This document shows positions 34,563 to 43,499 of a stretch of DNA of 64,000 nucleotides, in pieces. The stretch comes from Clostridia bacterium (GTDB lineage: Bacteria; Bacillota; Clostridia; TANB77; CAG-508): assembly GCA_017625465.1 (NCBI GenBank), contig JAGAKS010000001.1:1-64000 (forward strand), written 5' to 3'. The translations under genes were made by a program, and so were the position numbers. Position 1 is the stretch's first letter, and every line of letters begins with the position of its first letter. The notes under the pieces were generated by a model. The model did no database searches. It was not told the origin of the DNA and saw nothing but the letters and a program-made list of their open reading frames with translations.

Positions 34563-36326
34563 CTATTTTACATCTAATTTAATGTGAACTTCTGACAATT
34601 GTTTGTCTGTAACTTCTCCTGGAGCACCCATCAATAAATCTTGTGCTTTGCTATTCATTGGGAAAGCAATGACCTCTCTAATACTTTCTTCATCTGTTAA
34701 TAGCATTAACATTCTATCAACTCCTGGTGCAATTCCTGCGTGTGGTGGAGCGCCATAATGGAAGGCTTTAAATAATGCAGAGAATTTGTGTTTAATATCT
34801 TCTTCTGTATAACCTGCAATTTCAAAAGCTTTTGTCATTATCTCTGGATCATGATTTCTAACTGCACCTGAAGAAAGCTCTATACCATTACATACGATAT
34901 CATATTGATAAGCATATATATCTAAAGGATTTTTTGTATTTAAGGCTTCTAAGCCACCTTGTGGCATTGAAAATGGGTTATGACAAAAATCTAATTTTCC
35001 ATTATCTCCAATTTCATACATTGGAAAATCTACTATCCAGCAGAATTTAAATACATCTTTATCAAGTAAGTTTTGTCTAATTCCTATTTCTTTTCTAATT
35101 TCACCAGCTAATTTTTCAACAATTCCTTTATGTTCTGCAATAAAGAATATACTATCACCTGGATTTGTACCTGTTTGAGTAAGCAAAGCTTCTCTGGCTT
35201 CATCTGGAATAAGTTTTGCAATAGGTCCTTGCAAACTTCTATCTTCATTTACTTTAAGCCAAGCTAAACCTTTTGCTTTGCACTCGTTTATAGCAAATTC
35301 TGTCATTCCATCGTAGAAATTTCTAGTAGCTTCAGCGCCATTTGGAAGTGTAATTGTTCTTACTATTTTTCCATTAAATACTTTTATATCTAATTTTTCA
35401 AAAATATTTGTTACATCTTGAATAATAAGTGGGTTTCTTAAATCTGGTTTGTCTGAACCATATTTTAACATTGCCTCTTCATAAGGAATTCTTGGGAATG
35501 GATATTCAGCAACTTTTTTATTAGAAAATTCTTTAAAAGTATTATATATAACTTCTTCCATAACTGCAAAAACATCTTCTTGTGTTGCAAAACTCATCTC
35601 CATATCTAATTGATAAAATTCACCTGGTGAACGGTCTGCACGAGAATCTTCATCTCTAAAGCATGGCGCAATTTGAAAATATTTGTCTATTCCTGAAACC
35701 ATAAGCAATTGTTTAAATTGTTGTGGTGCTTGTGGCAATGCATAAAATTTTCCTGGATATACTCTACTTGGAACTAAATAATCTCTCGCTCCTTCTGGTG
35801 AAGAACTTGTAAGTATAGGTGTTTGTACCTCTAAGAAATCTTGTTTAATCATTTCATTTCTTAAAAATTGTATAAGCTTTGCTCTTAATTTTATGTTTTC
35901 TAAAGATTTTCTATCACGTAAACTTAAAAATCTGTATTCTAATCTTAAATCTTCTCTAACACTTCTGCTGTTTTCAATTTCAAAAGGTAAATTCATAGTT
36001 CTTTTACCTAAAATTTTAATTTCATCAGCAAAAAGTTCTACTTTACCTGTTGGTAATTTTTCATTAACAGTTTCATCATCTCTTAAACGAACTTTTCCTG
36101 AAACTGTAATTGTTGATTCAACTGGTATTCTTTGTGCAAATTCAACTTTTTCAGCATCTCCTGAAACTACTACTTGTGTAATTCCATGCTCATCTCTTAA
36201 ATCAATAAATAGTACACCACCTAAATCTCTGATAGTGTCTATCCACCCTGCTAAACGAATTTCTTCGCCAACATTTTTTTCTCTGATTGTTCCACAATCA
36301 TAAGTTCTGTACTCATTACTTCTCAT
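34563..36326 (-). CDS. aspS: Aspartyl-tRNA synthetase
   Basis: Class II synthetase of the bacterial type. OB-fold at the N-terminus (RLAGWIDTIRDLGGVLFIDLRD), motif 2 (CFRDEDSRADRSPGEFYQLD), a GAD insertion (about 300-420) and motif 3 (GIAPGVDRMLMLL). The frame is open to 36383, but ATG 36326 (MRSNEYRTYDCG) follows AAAGGAGCG. 587 residues. The T-box upstream appears to carry an Asn rather than an Asp specifier, which would fit a non-discriminating enzyme that also makes Asp-tRNA-Asn for a GatCAB route; gatCAB is not in the window. Confidence 0.95.
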   Translation of the reverse strand: MRSNEYRTYDCGTIREKNVGEEIRLAGWIDTIRDLGGVLFIDLRDEHGITQVVVSGDAEKVEFAQRIPVESTITVSGKVRLRDDETVNEKLPTGKVELFADEIKILGKRTMNLPFEIENSRSVREDLRLEYRFLSLRDRKSLENIKLRAKLIQFLRNEMIKQDFLEVQTPILTSSSPEGARDYLVPSRVYPGKFYALPQAPQQFKQLLMVSGIDKYFQIAPCFRDEDSRADRSPGEFYQLDMEMSFATQEDVFAVMEEVIYNTFKEFSNKKVAEYPFPRIPYEEAMLKYGSDKPDLRNPLIIQDVTNIFEKLDIKVFNGKIVRTITLPNGAEATRNFYDGMTEFAINECKAKGLAWLKVNEDRSLQGPIAKLIPDEAREALLTQTGTNPGDSIFFIAEHKGIVEKLAGEIRKEIGIRQNLLDKDVFKFCWIVDFPMYEIGDNGKLDFCHNPFSMPQGGLEALNTKNPLDIYAYQYDIVCNGIELSSGAVRNHDPEIMTKAFEIAGYTEEDIKHKFSALFKAFHYGAPPHAGIAPGVDRMLMLLTDEESIREVIAFPMNSKAQDLLMGAPGEVTDKQLSEVHIKLDVK

Positions 36327-36373
36327 TTTTTTACGCTCCTTTTTATTTCTATAGGGACGGATGATAAACAAAA

Positions 36374-36598
36374 AAGCCTTCATCCCTTGAACTCAAGGGA
36401 CGAAAGCTTATATCTTCCGCGGTGCCACCCTATTTGAAATCATAATTGATTTCCACTTTAAAAATTTGCTCCAATGTGTTTCATAAACTTAAACCAATTC
36501 AAATACTTTCAGCCTACGGTATTTGTTCTCTAATAATTAGTTTTTTTAAGCTTACTTTCATTTTCATTGCAATTATATTTTTCACTAACGTGCAATTT
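36374..36598 (-). promoter_or_regulatory. T-box riboswitch of aspS (specifier probably AAC)
   Basis: Antiterminator GGGTGGCACCGCGG (complement of 36417-36430) and terminator stem (36374-36409) followed by TTTTTTG. Stem I opens with AGTAAGCTTAAA and closes with TTTAAGTTTATGAAACACATTGGAGC. Counting back from GGAGC as in the valS and pheS leaders puts the specifier at AAC, 36478-36480. No GAC or GAT is near. The segment between GAA and GAGC is two bases shorter than in the other leaders, so CAC is the alternative reading. Confidence 0.85.
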
Positions 36599-36628
36599 AT
36601 TATAGCACACTTTTTTATATTTTGTCAA
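36599..36628 (-). promoter_or_regulatory. Promoter of the aspS T-box transcript
   Basis: TTGACA and TATAAT on the minus strand with an 18-base spacer, just upstream of the T-box stem I. Confidence 0.75.
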
Positions 36629-36640
36629 TATTTTGCTATT

Positions 36641-38317
36641 TTATTCTTCACAATAAAACACTCTATATATTCCAAATTGTTTATGTGAAAAACCACTATC
36701 TGTAAATCTAGCTAATAAATCTTCTGACGGTCCTGTGACATATACAGCATTTGAATTTAATTCTTCCCATTTTGAATTATCTTCAAAATGATATGTTATT
36801 TCTGTTCCTTCATATTCGCCAACAATAAGCTCTGTATTATAAGAATACGGAGATACTTCATGGTCTAGCAAAGTATATATATATTGTTCTGAGGTTAATA
36901 ATTGATCAAAATATATATCTTCACGTTTTAAGCTTTTTGCATAATCTAAAACATCTAAATATGTTGTTGCAAATAAAAATTTTCCTTCCGAATTCTTATT
37001 ATATTCTCTAAAATAATAATTTAAAAACATTCCAAAATTAATAGTTAAAATTAATGTAACTGGTATTATAAAGGCTTTTGATTTTTTGAAAGCAACATAT
37101 ATACCAATAGCTACAAAATAAACTATAGGTGTAAAAATAGCATTTGCTCTATGAATTGTTGGAGTTTTTACCATAAACATACAAAATAATACCGCTAAAA
37201 ACCAAAATATAAATATAGAATTGATATCAAATTTCTTCTCTTTTATTGATTTTACCATTTTTGTAAAAGCCCAAGCAAAACCTAATAGAAAAAATGGAAT
37301 ATTTGCATAATATATAGTTCCAAATTCTTCTAATGCATTATACCAATACACACTACCAAAAATTCTAGTATTATCAAAACTAAATATTGTTCCTATAATA
37401 TAAAAATTTTCTATAAAATTTGGAAACATAATATCAGAGCCTCTATAACCTACAAGTTTAGGTATCGTAATAAAGCCTGATATTTCTTCAACATATCCAT
37501 TATTTATTAAAAGCATTAACATTAAAGGAATTGAAAATAAAAAAATTGGAATACCAAAAATCACTAATTTCTTAAAATTGAACTCTTTTATGTGCAATAA
37601 GTATATACAATCAAGTAATAAAATCAAAGGTATTATTATAAATGATAAAGCATAAGTATATAATGAAAGTCCAAAAAATATTCCACTTATAAAAAGTAAT
37701 TTATTAGAAGATTTAAGTATACTTTTTATAAGAATACACTCAGAAATTGTTATAAAGCCTACTAATAAATTACAATCTAGCGCCCAACGTGAATTCATTA
37801 TAAAATATGGACAAATAGCAAAGATGAATAAAAATAATACACTCTTCAATTGATTTTTTTCATCTTTAAGCACCCATAGCATACTAATAAATATCAGTAA
37901 CCTAAATATTACTGCTGGAAGTCTTAATAATAATTTACTATACCCAAAAATTTTAATTAGAATTACTAAAATATAGGCATACATTGAACTTTGACTTCCA
38001 TAATAATTATTAAGCCAAACAGGATAACTTCTTAAATATCTATCCACTCCATATTTTGCAATAGATATCGCATCATATGACAAACCAGCTTCATCTACAT
38101 GCAAACCATATGGAAGTGTTGTAATTTTAAATATAGAAGTAAAAAATGTTAAAAATAGCAACAGCATAACTAAAATTTTATAATATTTTTTTATAAATTC
38201 TTCTAACCATTGTCCTATTTTTTCTAATTTTTCATTACTTTTTTTATTGAATTTTAGCCCTAATAAAATTAAGGCTAAAATAGATATTACAAGTATTATG
38301 TTTATTATGATATACAT
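36641..38317 (-). CDS. GT-C type membrane glycosyltransferase
   Basis: 558 residues with about a dozen predicted helices. HVDEAGLSYDA in the first outer loop is the acidic motif of GT-C transferases of the ArnT/PMT class (glycosyltransferase family 39-like), which use polyprenyl-phosphate sugars. A soluble C-terminal part (about 450-558) follows. Acceptor and sugar unknown. Follows mltG by 20 bases on the same strand, so probably co-transcribed and envelope-related. Confidence 0.78.
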   Translation of the reverse strand: MYIIINIILVISILALILLGLKFNKKSNEKLEKIGQWLEEFIKKYYKILVMLLLFLTFFTSIFKITTLPYGLHVDEAGLSYDAISIAKYGVDRYLRSYPVWLNNYYGSQSSMYAYILVILIKIFGYSKLLLRLPAVIFRLLIFISMLWVLKDEKNQLKSVLFLFIFAICPYFIMNSRWALDCNLLVGFITISECILIKSILKSSNKLLFISGIFFGLSLYTYALSFIIIPLILLLDCIYLLHIKEFNFKKLVIFGIPIFLFSIPLMLMLLINNGYVEEISGFITIPKLVGYRGSDIMFPNFIENFYIIGTIFSFDNTRIFGSVYWYNALEEFGTIYYANIPFFLLGFAWAFTKMVKSIKEKKFDINSIFIFWFLAVLFCMFMVKTPTIHRANAIFTPIVYFVAIGIYVAFKKSKAFIIPVTLILTINFGMFLNYYFREYNKNSEGKFLFATTYLDVLDYAKSLKREDIYFDQLLTSEQYIYTLLDHEVSPYSYNTELIVGEYEGTEITYHFEDNSKWEELNSNAVYVTGPSEDLLARFTDSGFSHKQFGIYRVFYCEE

Positions 38318-38337
38318 ATCTTTCCCCCAATATTAAT

Positions 38338-39402
38338 TTAGTAAGTAAACCATAAACCTTCTTTTTTTAATTCTGCAATTTTTTCTTTGTGCTCTTCATC
38401 ACTATTAGTAAAATATACTTTTCCATTTTTATCAGCTACAAAATACAAAGCTTCTGTTTCTGTTGGATTTAAAGTAGCTTCAATTGCATCTTTACTCATA
38501 TTGCAAATTGGACCAATTGGAATTTTACTAATCATATTAGGTCCTCTTGTATTATATGGATTATATGTGTTAATTTGTTTTACAGTTAAATTGCTTTCTG
38601 CCATATCTACTCCAAAAGCATAATATGTTGTAACATCACTGCCTAAACTCATTCCAACATTAATTCTATTTAAAAATACTCCTATAATTTCTGAACGATC
38701 CTCTGTACTTTTTCCTTCTAATTCAGCCATAGAAGCTAGTGTTAAAGTTTGGTGAACTGTATATTTAAATTCATCTTTATGTTTACTTAAAAATTTATCA
38801 GTAAAACCTAAAATTACATCAAAAATTTCTTTTACTGTAACATCTTTGCTTTCAAAAGTATATGTATCTGGTAACAAATACCCCTCTAAAGGATAGTATA
38901 TATCTTCATTTTTTATCTCATCTGTTATGAACCAATATTTTTCAATAAGTGAATCAATATATTCTTCATCTTTTAATAAATCAAAGACATCATCTTCTGT
39001 ATTATTTGTATTTTCTGAAATAGCTTTTGCATACCATTTCATGTTTTTACCTTCTATAAAAGTAATTCTTACTTCGTTAGAAACTACTGAACCACCTGCA
39101 ATCTGTGCTAATATTGTAGGGGTATCAGTTTGTGCATTTATTTCATAATTTCCTGCTTGTAATTTTGTAACATTATTTATTTTACAATAAATTTTGCAAG
39201 CTATTGCACTTTTTATAACTCCTTCATTTTCTAGTAATTCTGCTATTGAAGATATGCCTTTTCCTTCTGGAATTGTTACTAGATGCATTTCTTCGCTTTT
39301 TGAAGGAGCTTTAAGTGAATTAGTATACCATATTAATCCACCAACTCCAGCTGTTATTACTAACACTAATAAAATTATTAAAACTATTATAATTTTTTTC
39401 AT
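38338..39402 (-). CDS. mltG: Endolytic murein transglycosylase MltG
   Basis: Cuts nascent glycan strands at the membrane. One N-terminal membrane helix (1-26), LysM-like N-domain, then the YceG domain with YPLEGYLLPDTYTF and the catalytic Glu in LASMAELEGKS, plus IPIGPICNMSKDAIEATLNPT. 354 residues. Ribosome site AGGATGGG overlaps the stop codon of the upstream gene. Confidence 0.94.
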   Translation of the reverse strand: MKKIIIVLIILLVLVITAGVGGLIWYTNSLKAPSKSEEMHLVTIPEGKGISSIAELLENEGVIKSAIACKIYCKINNVTKLQAGNYEINAQTDTPTILAQIAGGSVVSNEVRITFIEGKNMKWYAKAISENTNNTEDDVFDLLKDEEYIDSLIEKYWFITDEIKNEDIYYPLEGYLLPDTYTFESKDVTVKEIFDVILGFTDKFLSKHKDEFKYTVHQTLTLASMAELEGKSTEDRSEIIGVFLNRINVGMSLGSDVTTYYAFGVDMAESNLTVKQINTYNPYNTRGPNMISKIPIGPICNMSKDAIEATLNPTETEALYFVADKNGKVYFTNSDEEHKEKIAELKKEGLWFTY

Positions 39403-39411
39403 AATCCCATC

Positions 39412-40593
39412 CTATTCTACAATTATATCAACTACTTTTGAAAGCTTGTCCTTATCTATTGTTTCATTATCTGTAACCGCAACTTTTATTCCAAGTTCTT
39501 TTAACCTTGGCGTCATTTCTATTATAAATCTATTAAAGCTGTTTACATCATCAATTTTCTTAAAATTAATATTTACACCTGTAAATTGATATTCTACTAA
39601 TTTTTTATATAGTTCGTTTATTACTTTGTTTCTATCTGTATATGTTAAAAGTGAATTTGAAACCTCTGTATTATTTTCTAAGGTTGCCCAAACTTCTACA
39701 TTATTATTTTTTGCCCAATTCATATAGTTTTTAAATTCTTCTGTACCGCTTCCTGTTTTGTCTAGAATTTCTCTATTTTTTTCTACATAGAAAAATGTTG
39801 GAATAACTACATTTTGCTTTTTTTCATCTAATTCAGCTTTAGAGTAATCTTTTGAGATATCTGATGCATTTTTTATAATTGAAACAGATACCTTTTCTTC
39901 TTCCCAATTATCTCTAATCTTTTCAGGTTCAGAAAGTCTTTTCTTTTTAATATAACCTATATTTCCTCTAGAACTTCTTACTTTAAAATATTTTTTAGAA
40001 GCATCTTCGATAACAGTTACGTATTCACCATGAGCTATTTTTTCTACTTTACTTGCAAATAAGCTTGGCTTATTTTTTAATGCAACTTTTTTCAATGTTA
40101 ATGCTGTTTTCTTTTCTTTAGAAACAGAATCTGCAATTAATCTTTTGCTACTTTCAGAATATTCAAATTCTAAATCATATACAATTCCCATTTCTGAAAA
40201 AGGCAAATATACTTTATCACTTTTTTCAATCATAGGAGCTGAAAGCTCTACATTACTATCATTTACCACCATAAAATTTTCATCTATTTTCAATAAAGCT
40301 ATATGTTTGTTGTAAGTAGTTATAAGTTCTTTTTCAGCTTCGTTATAATATAAATTACTATCAAACAAAGCTTCTATGTCATCTTTTGAAAGGTATATTG
40401 TATTATTTTCATTTATTATTTCATTTTTTATTTCTACTAAGTTGTTATTTAATAATAAGGTAATTTCTTTTGGTTCTCTACCAGAAAATATTAATCCTAT
40501 AATCGCTTTTATAACTAGAATGATTGCAATTACTATAATAAGTAAAGCTATTCTTCTACGCATTTTTTTATTAATTTTTTTCTTCTTTTTCAT
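39412..40593 (-). CDS. Membrane-anchored GH18-like protein, degenerate and C-terminally short
   Basis: 393 residues: N-terminal basic stretch and one membrane helix (12-36), a copper-amine-oxidase-N-like stalk domain (about 42-155), an SH3-type domain (about 160-220, ALKNKPSLFASKVEKI, RGNIGYIKKKRL) and the first half of a glycoside hydrolase 18 barrel. The strand that should carry the catalytic DxxDxDxE reads GVNINFKKID, so both the Asp and the Glu are replaced. The protein stops at VVDIIVE, where active members continue with the next barrel strand. The stop is fused to the mltG ribosome site, so this form looks stable rather than a fresh mutation. A cell-wall-binding, non-catalytic role is inferred. 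Confidence 0.75.
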   Translation of the reverse strand: MKKKKKINKKMRRRIALLIIVIAIILVIKAIIGLIFSGREPKEITLLLNNNLVEIKNEIINENNTIYLSKDDIEALFDSNLYYNEAEKELITTYNKHIALLKIDENFMVVNDSNVELSAPMIEKSDKVYLPFSEMGIVYDLEFEYSESSKRLIADSVSKEKKTALTLKKVALKNKPSLFASKVEKIAHGEYVTVIEDASKKYFKVRSSRGNIGYIKKKRLSEPEKIRDNWEEEKVSVSIIKNASDISKDYSKAELDEKKQNVVIPTFFYVEKNREILDKTGSGTEEFKNYMNWAKNNNVEVWATLENNTEVSNSLLTYTDRNKVINELYKKLVEYQFTGVNINFKKIDDVNSFNRFIIEMTPRLKELGIKVAVTDNETIDKDKLSKVVDIIVE

Positions 40594-40786
40594 ATGTTCT
40601 CCACTATTTTTAAAATTGTTACATATAATTTAATATCACAAATCAAATTTAAAGTAAAGGCAGATTATTAAATTTTAATATTTTGTAAAAAATACTTTAT
40701 TTTTTGTCGATTTTATTATATAATTATTATTGTATAAGCAGAAAATTAAATATGCTTACTAACATAAGCAAGAATAGGAGGCAAAT

Positions 40787-41215
40787 ATGTGGCAAGTTTG
40801 GCTAATATTAGCTGGTATCTTTTTAATTATTGAAATTATATCAGTAGGCTTTCTAGTATTTTGGTTTTCAATTGGAGCTTTAATTGCAATGGTTGCTAGT
40901 TTATTTATAAAAAGCATTGTTGCACAAGCTACCATATTCGTTATTTCTTCAGCAATATTACTTTTTGTAACTAGACCTTTTGTTTCAAAAATTACACAAA
41001 AAGATGAAGTTGTAAAAACAAATGTGTATTCTATTGAAGGAAAAGTTGCTAAAGTAGTTGTTGATGTTGATCCTATCGAAGGAAAAGGTCAAATTAAAGT
41101 TGATGGAGAAACTTGGTCAGCAAAATCATATAACGATACTGTTATTCCAAAAGACACAGAAGTTTTAATTGAAAAAGTAGATGGTGTAAAAGCAATAGTT
41201 AAACCATTAAATTAA
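40787..41215 (+). CDS. NfeD-like membrane protein with OB-fold
   Basis: 142 residues: two or three N-terminal helices (about 4-62), then a soluble NfeD-type OB domain (GKVAKVVVDVDPIEGKGQIKVDGETWSA, VLIEKVDGVKAIVKPL). NfeD proteins pair with SPFH proteins, and the next gene is one. ATG after AGGAGG. The 40594-40786 gap upstream is A/T-rich; I see no clear promoter in it. Confidence 0.9.
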   Translation: MWQVWLILAGIFLIIEIISVGFLVFWFSIGALIAMVASLFIKSIVAQATIFVISSAILLFVTRPFVSKITQKDEVVKTNVYSIEGKVAKVVVDVDPIEGKGQIKVDGETWSAKSYNDTVIPKDTEVLIEKVDGVKAIVKPLN

Positions 41216-41232
41216 TTTAGGAGGATATAAAA

Positions 41233-42138
41233 ATGTTAGGATTTTTATTCGTTTTATTTGTAATCATCGTTATCGTTGCTTACAAAACAATCAAAGTTGT
41301 AAGACAATCTGAAGTTTTCATTATTGAAAGATTAGGAAAATTTCACAAAGTAGCTGGAGCTGGTCTTACAATAATTATTCCATTTATTGATAGAGTTAGA
41401 TCAGTAGTTAGTTTAAAACAACAAACAATGGATATTCCACCACAAAATGTTATCACAACAGATAACGTTACAATCACAATTGATACAGTTGTGTTCTACA
41501 AAATTACAGATCCTGCAAAAGCTGTTTATGAAATTCAAAGTTTGAAAAAAGGTATTGAATACTTAGCTATCACAACAATTCGTGATATCGTTGGTAAAAT
41601 GGAATTAGATGAAACATTTAGTTCAAGAGATATTATCAATACAAAATTAAGAACTGTTCTTGATGAAGCAACTGATGTTTGGGGATGTAAAGTTGATAGA
41701 GTTGAAATTAAAGACATTACTCCACCAGCAGACATTCGTGATGCAATGGAAAAACAAATGAACGCAGAAAGAAATAAAAGAGCTTTAATTCTTCAAGCTG
41801 AAGGTGAAAGACAATCTGCCATCACTCTTGCAGAAGGTAGAAAAGAAGCTGCTATATTAGATGCTGAAGCTGATAGAGAAGCTCGTATGAGAAGAGCTAC
41901 TGGTGAGGCTGCTGCTATTAAAGAAGTTGCTGAAGCTAAAGCACAAGAAATTCAAATGGTTTATGAAGCAATCAAAAAATCAAACCCAGATGATAAATTA
42001 GTTCAAATTAAATCTTTAGAAGCATTACAAGAAGTTGCTAAAGGTGAAGCAAATAAAATATTCATTCCTTTTGAAGCAACAGCTGCTCTTAGCAGTTTAG
42101 GAGCTGTAAAAGATGTTTTAAAAGATGACAAAAAATAG
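41233..42138 (+). CDS. SPFH/stomatin-family membrane protein (QmcA type)
   Basis: 301 residues: N-terminal helix (1-18), SPFH/band-7 domain (SEVFIIERLGKFHKVAGAG, DVWGCKVDRVEIKDITPP), then an Ala/Glu-rich coiled coil (about 180-255). Forms membrane microdomain scaffolds with NfeD partners. 17 bases after the NfeD gene, AGGAGG site. Followed by a bidirectional terminator. Confidence 0.92.
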   Translation: MLGFLFVLFVIIVIVAYKTIKVVRQSEVFIIERLGKFHKVAGAGLTIIIPFIDRVRSVVSLKQQTMDIPPQNVITTDNVTITIDTVVFYKITDPAKAVYEIQSLKKGIEYLAITTIRDIVGKMELDETFSSRDIINTKLRTVLDEATDVWGCKVDRVEIKDITPPADIRDAMEKQMNAERNKRALILQAEGERQSAITLAEGRKEAAILDAEADREARMRRATGEAAAIKEVAEAKAQEIQMVYEAIKKSNPDDKLVQIKSLEALQEVAKGEANKIFIPFEATAALSSLGAVKDVLKDDKK

Positions 42139-42151
42139 AATTTAAAATTTT

Positions 42152-42180
42152 AGAAACGCCTATATTTTTTAGGCGTTTCT
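42152..42180. terminator. Bidirectional terminator
   Basis: AGAAACGCCTA/TAGGCGTTTCT stem, T-runs both ways, between the SPFH gene and the cysteine desulfurase gene. Confidence 0.85.
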
Positions 42181-42182
42181 TT

Positions 42183-43307
42183 TTAATTTATAATTTCAAC
42201 TAAACTTCTTACTAAATAATCCACTTCTTCTAAAGTATTGCTTTTTCCAAAAGTAACTCTCAAGCTACTTTTGGCTACATTTCTAGGCACTCCAATAGCA
42301 AGTAGTACTGGGGATGGTTGTAAAAGTCCAGCACTACATGCAGAACCACTTGAAGCACATATATTTCTCTTATCTAATTCCTCTAAAAGTTTAGCTCCAT
42401 CAACACCTAAAAAACAAACATTAGAATTTCCTGGAAGTCTTTTTTCTAAATCTCCATTTATTCTAATATTAGGAATTCTAAGTTGTATATTTTCTAAATA
42501 ATAGTCTCTTAAAGTTTTCATTTTTCTACTATTAATTTCTAAATTTTTTGTTGCAATTTCTAATGCTTTTCCTGTACCTACTATTCCAGCAACATTTTCT
42601 GTACCTGAACGTTTTTCTCGTTCTTGATGTCCTCCATCTTGAATTCTTTTAAAAGGAACACCTTCTCGTACATATAGAACTCCTACACCTTTTGGTCCAT
42701 AAAATTTATGAGCTGACATTGAAAGAGCTGATACTTTTAGTTCTTTGACATTTACTTTTACATTTCCCATTGCTTGAACGCAATCTGTATGAAAGTATAT
42801 ATTATTTCTTCTTGCAAGCTCTGCAATTTCTTTTATTGGTTGAATAGTACCTATTTCATTGTTTGCAAACATTATTGATATTAAAATAGTATTTTTAGTT
42901 ATTGCTTTTCTTACACTATCTACGCTTACAATTCCATTAGGTTCAGGTTTTAAATACGTTACTCTAAATCCCATTCCCTCTAATGCTTTACAAGTGTTTA
43001 AAATTGCTGGATGCTCTATGCTTGAAGTTATAATATGATTGCCGTATCTAGAATTTGCATAAGCAATTCCTTTTACAGCAAGATTATCACTTTCACTTCC
43101 ACAACTTGTAAAATATATTTCATTTACATTAGCTCCGATTGCATCTGCAATCTTCATCCTAGCAATTGTTATAGCTTCTTTTGCCTGTTTGCCAACAGAA
43201 TATATGCTAGATGGATTAGCATAATTTTCAGTTAAATAAGGTAACATTTCTTTTAAAACTTCTTCATCTAACTTTGTTGTTGCTGCATTATCAAAATATT
43301 TTATCAT
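42183..43307 (-). CDS. Cysteine desulfurase, NifS/IscS type
   Basis: PLP enzyme that delivers sulfur from cysteine for Fe-S clusters or thiolated tRNA. YFDNAATTKLDEEV at the start, HTDCVQAMG, the PLP lysine in SMSAHKFYGPKGVG, and the active-site Cys in SSGSACSAG. The frame is open to 43400, but ATG 43307 (MIKYFDNAATT) follows GGAGGGAG. 374 residues. No iscU or thiI nearby, so the acceptor is unknown. Confidence 0.93.
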   Translation of the reverse strand: MIKYFDNAATTKLDEEVLKEMLPYLTENYANPSSIYSVGKQAKEAITIARMKIADAIGANVNEIYFTSCGSESDNLAVKGIAYANSRYGNHIITSSIEHPAILNTCKALEGMGFRVTYLKPEPNGIVSVDSVRKAITKNTILISIMFANNEIGTIQPIKEIAELARRNNIYFHTDCVQAMGNVKVNVKELKVSALSMSAHKFYGPKGVGVLYVREGVPFKRIQDGGHQEREKRSGTENVAGIVGTGKALEIATKNLEINSRKMKTLRDYYLENIQLRIPNIRINGDLEKRLPGNSNVCFLGVDGAKLLEELDKRNICASSGSACSAGLLQPSPVLLAIGVPRNVAKSSLRVTFGKSNTLEEVDYLVRSLVEIIN

Positions 43308-43439
43308 TATAGCTCCCTCCAAAAAGGTTTTATATATTATATGCTTTAATTTATAAAATGTTATTTGCTTTGTTGTAATATTTTTGTAACAATGTAACAA
43401 AAACTTTATATTATTTTGTCAAATAATTGGTTTTTTTTA

Positions 43440-43468
43440 TTGAATTTGTTATTGGTTATTATTATAAT
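43440..43468 (+). promoter_or_regulatory. Promoter of the CBM-like gene
   Basis: TTGAAT and TATAAT with a 17-base spacer, 31 bases before the start. Confidence 0.65.
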
Positions 43469-43499
43469 AAAGATAATAATATGATAGGAGTACAAAAAT

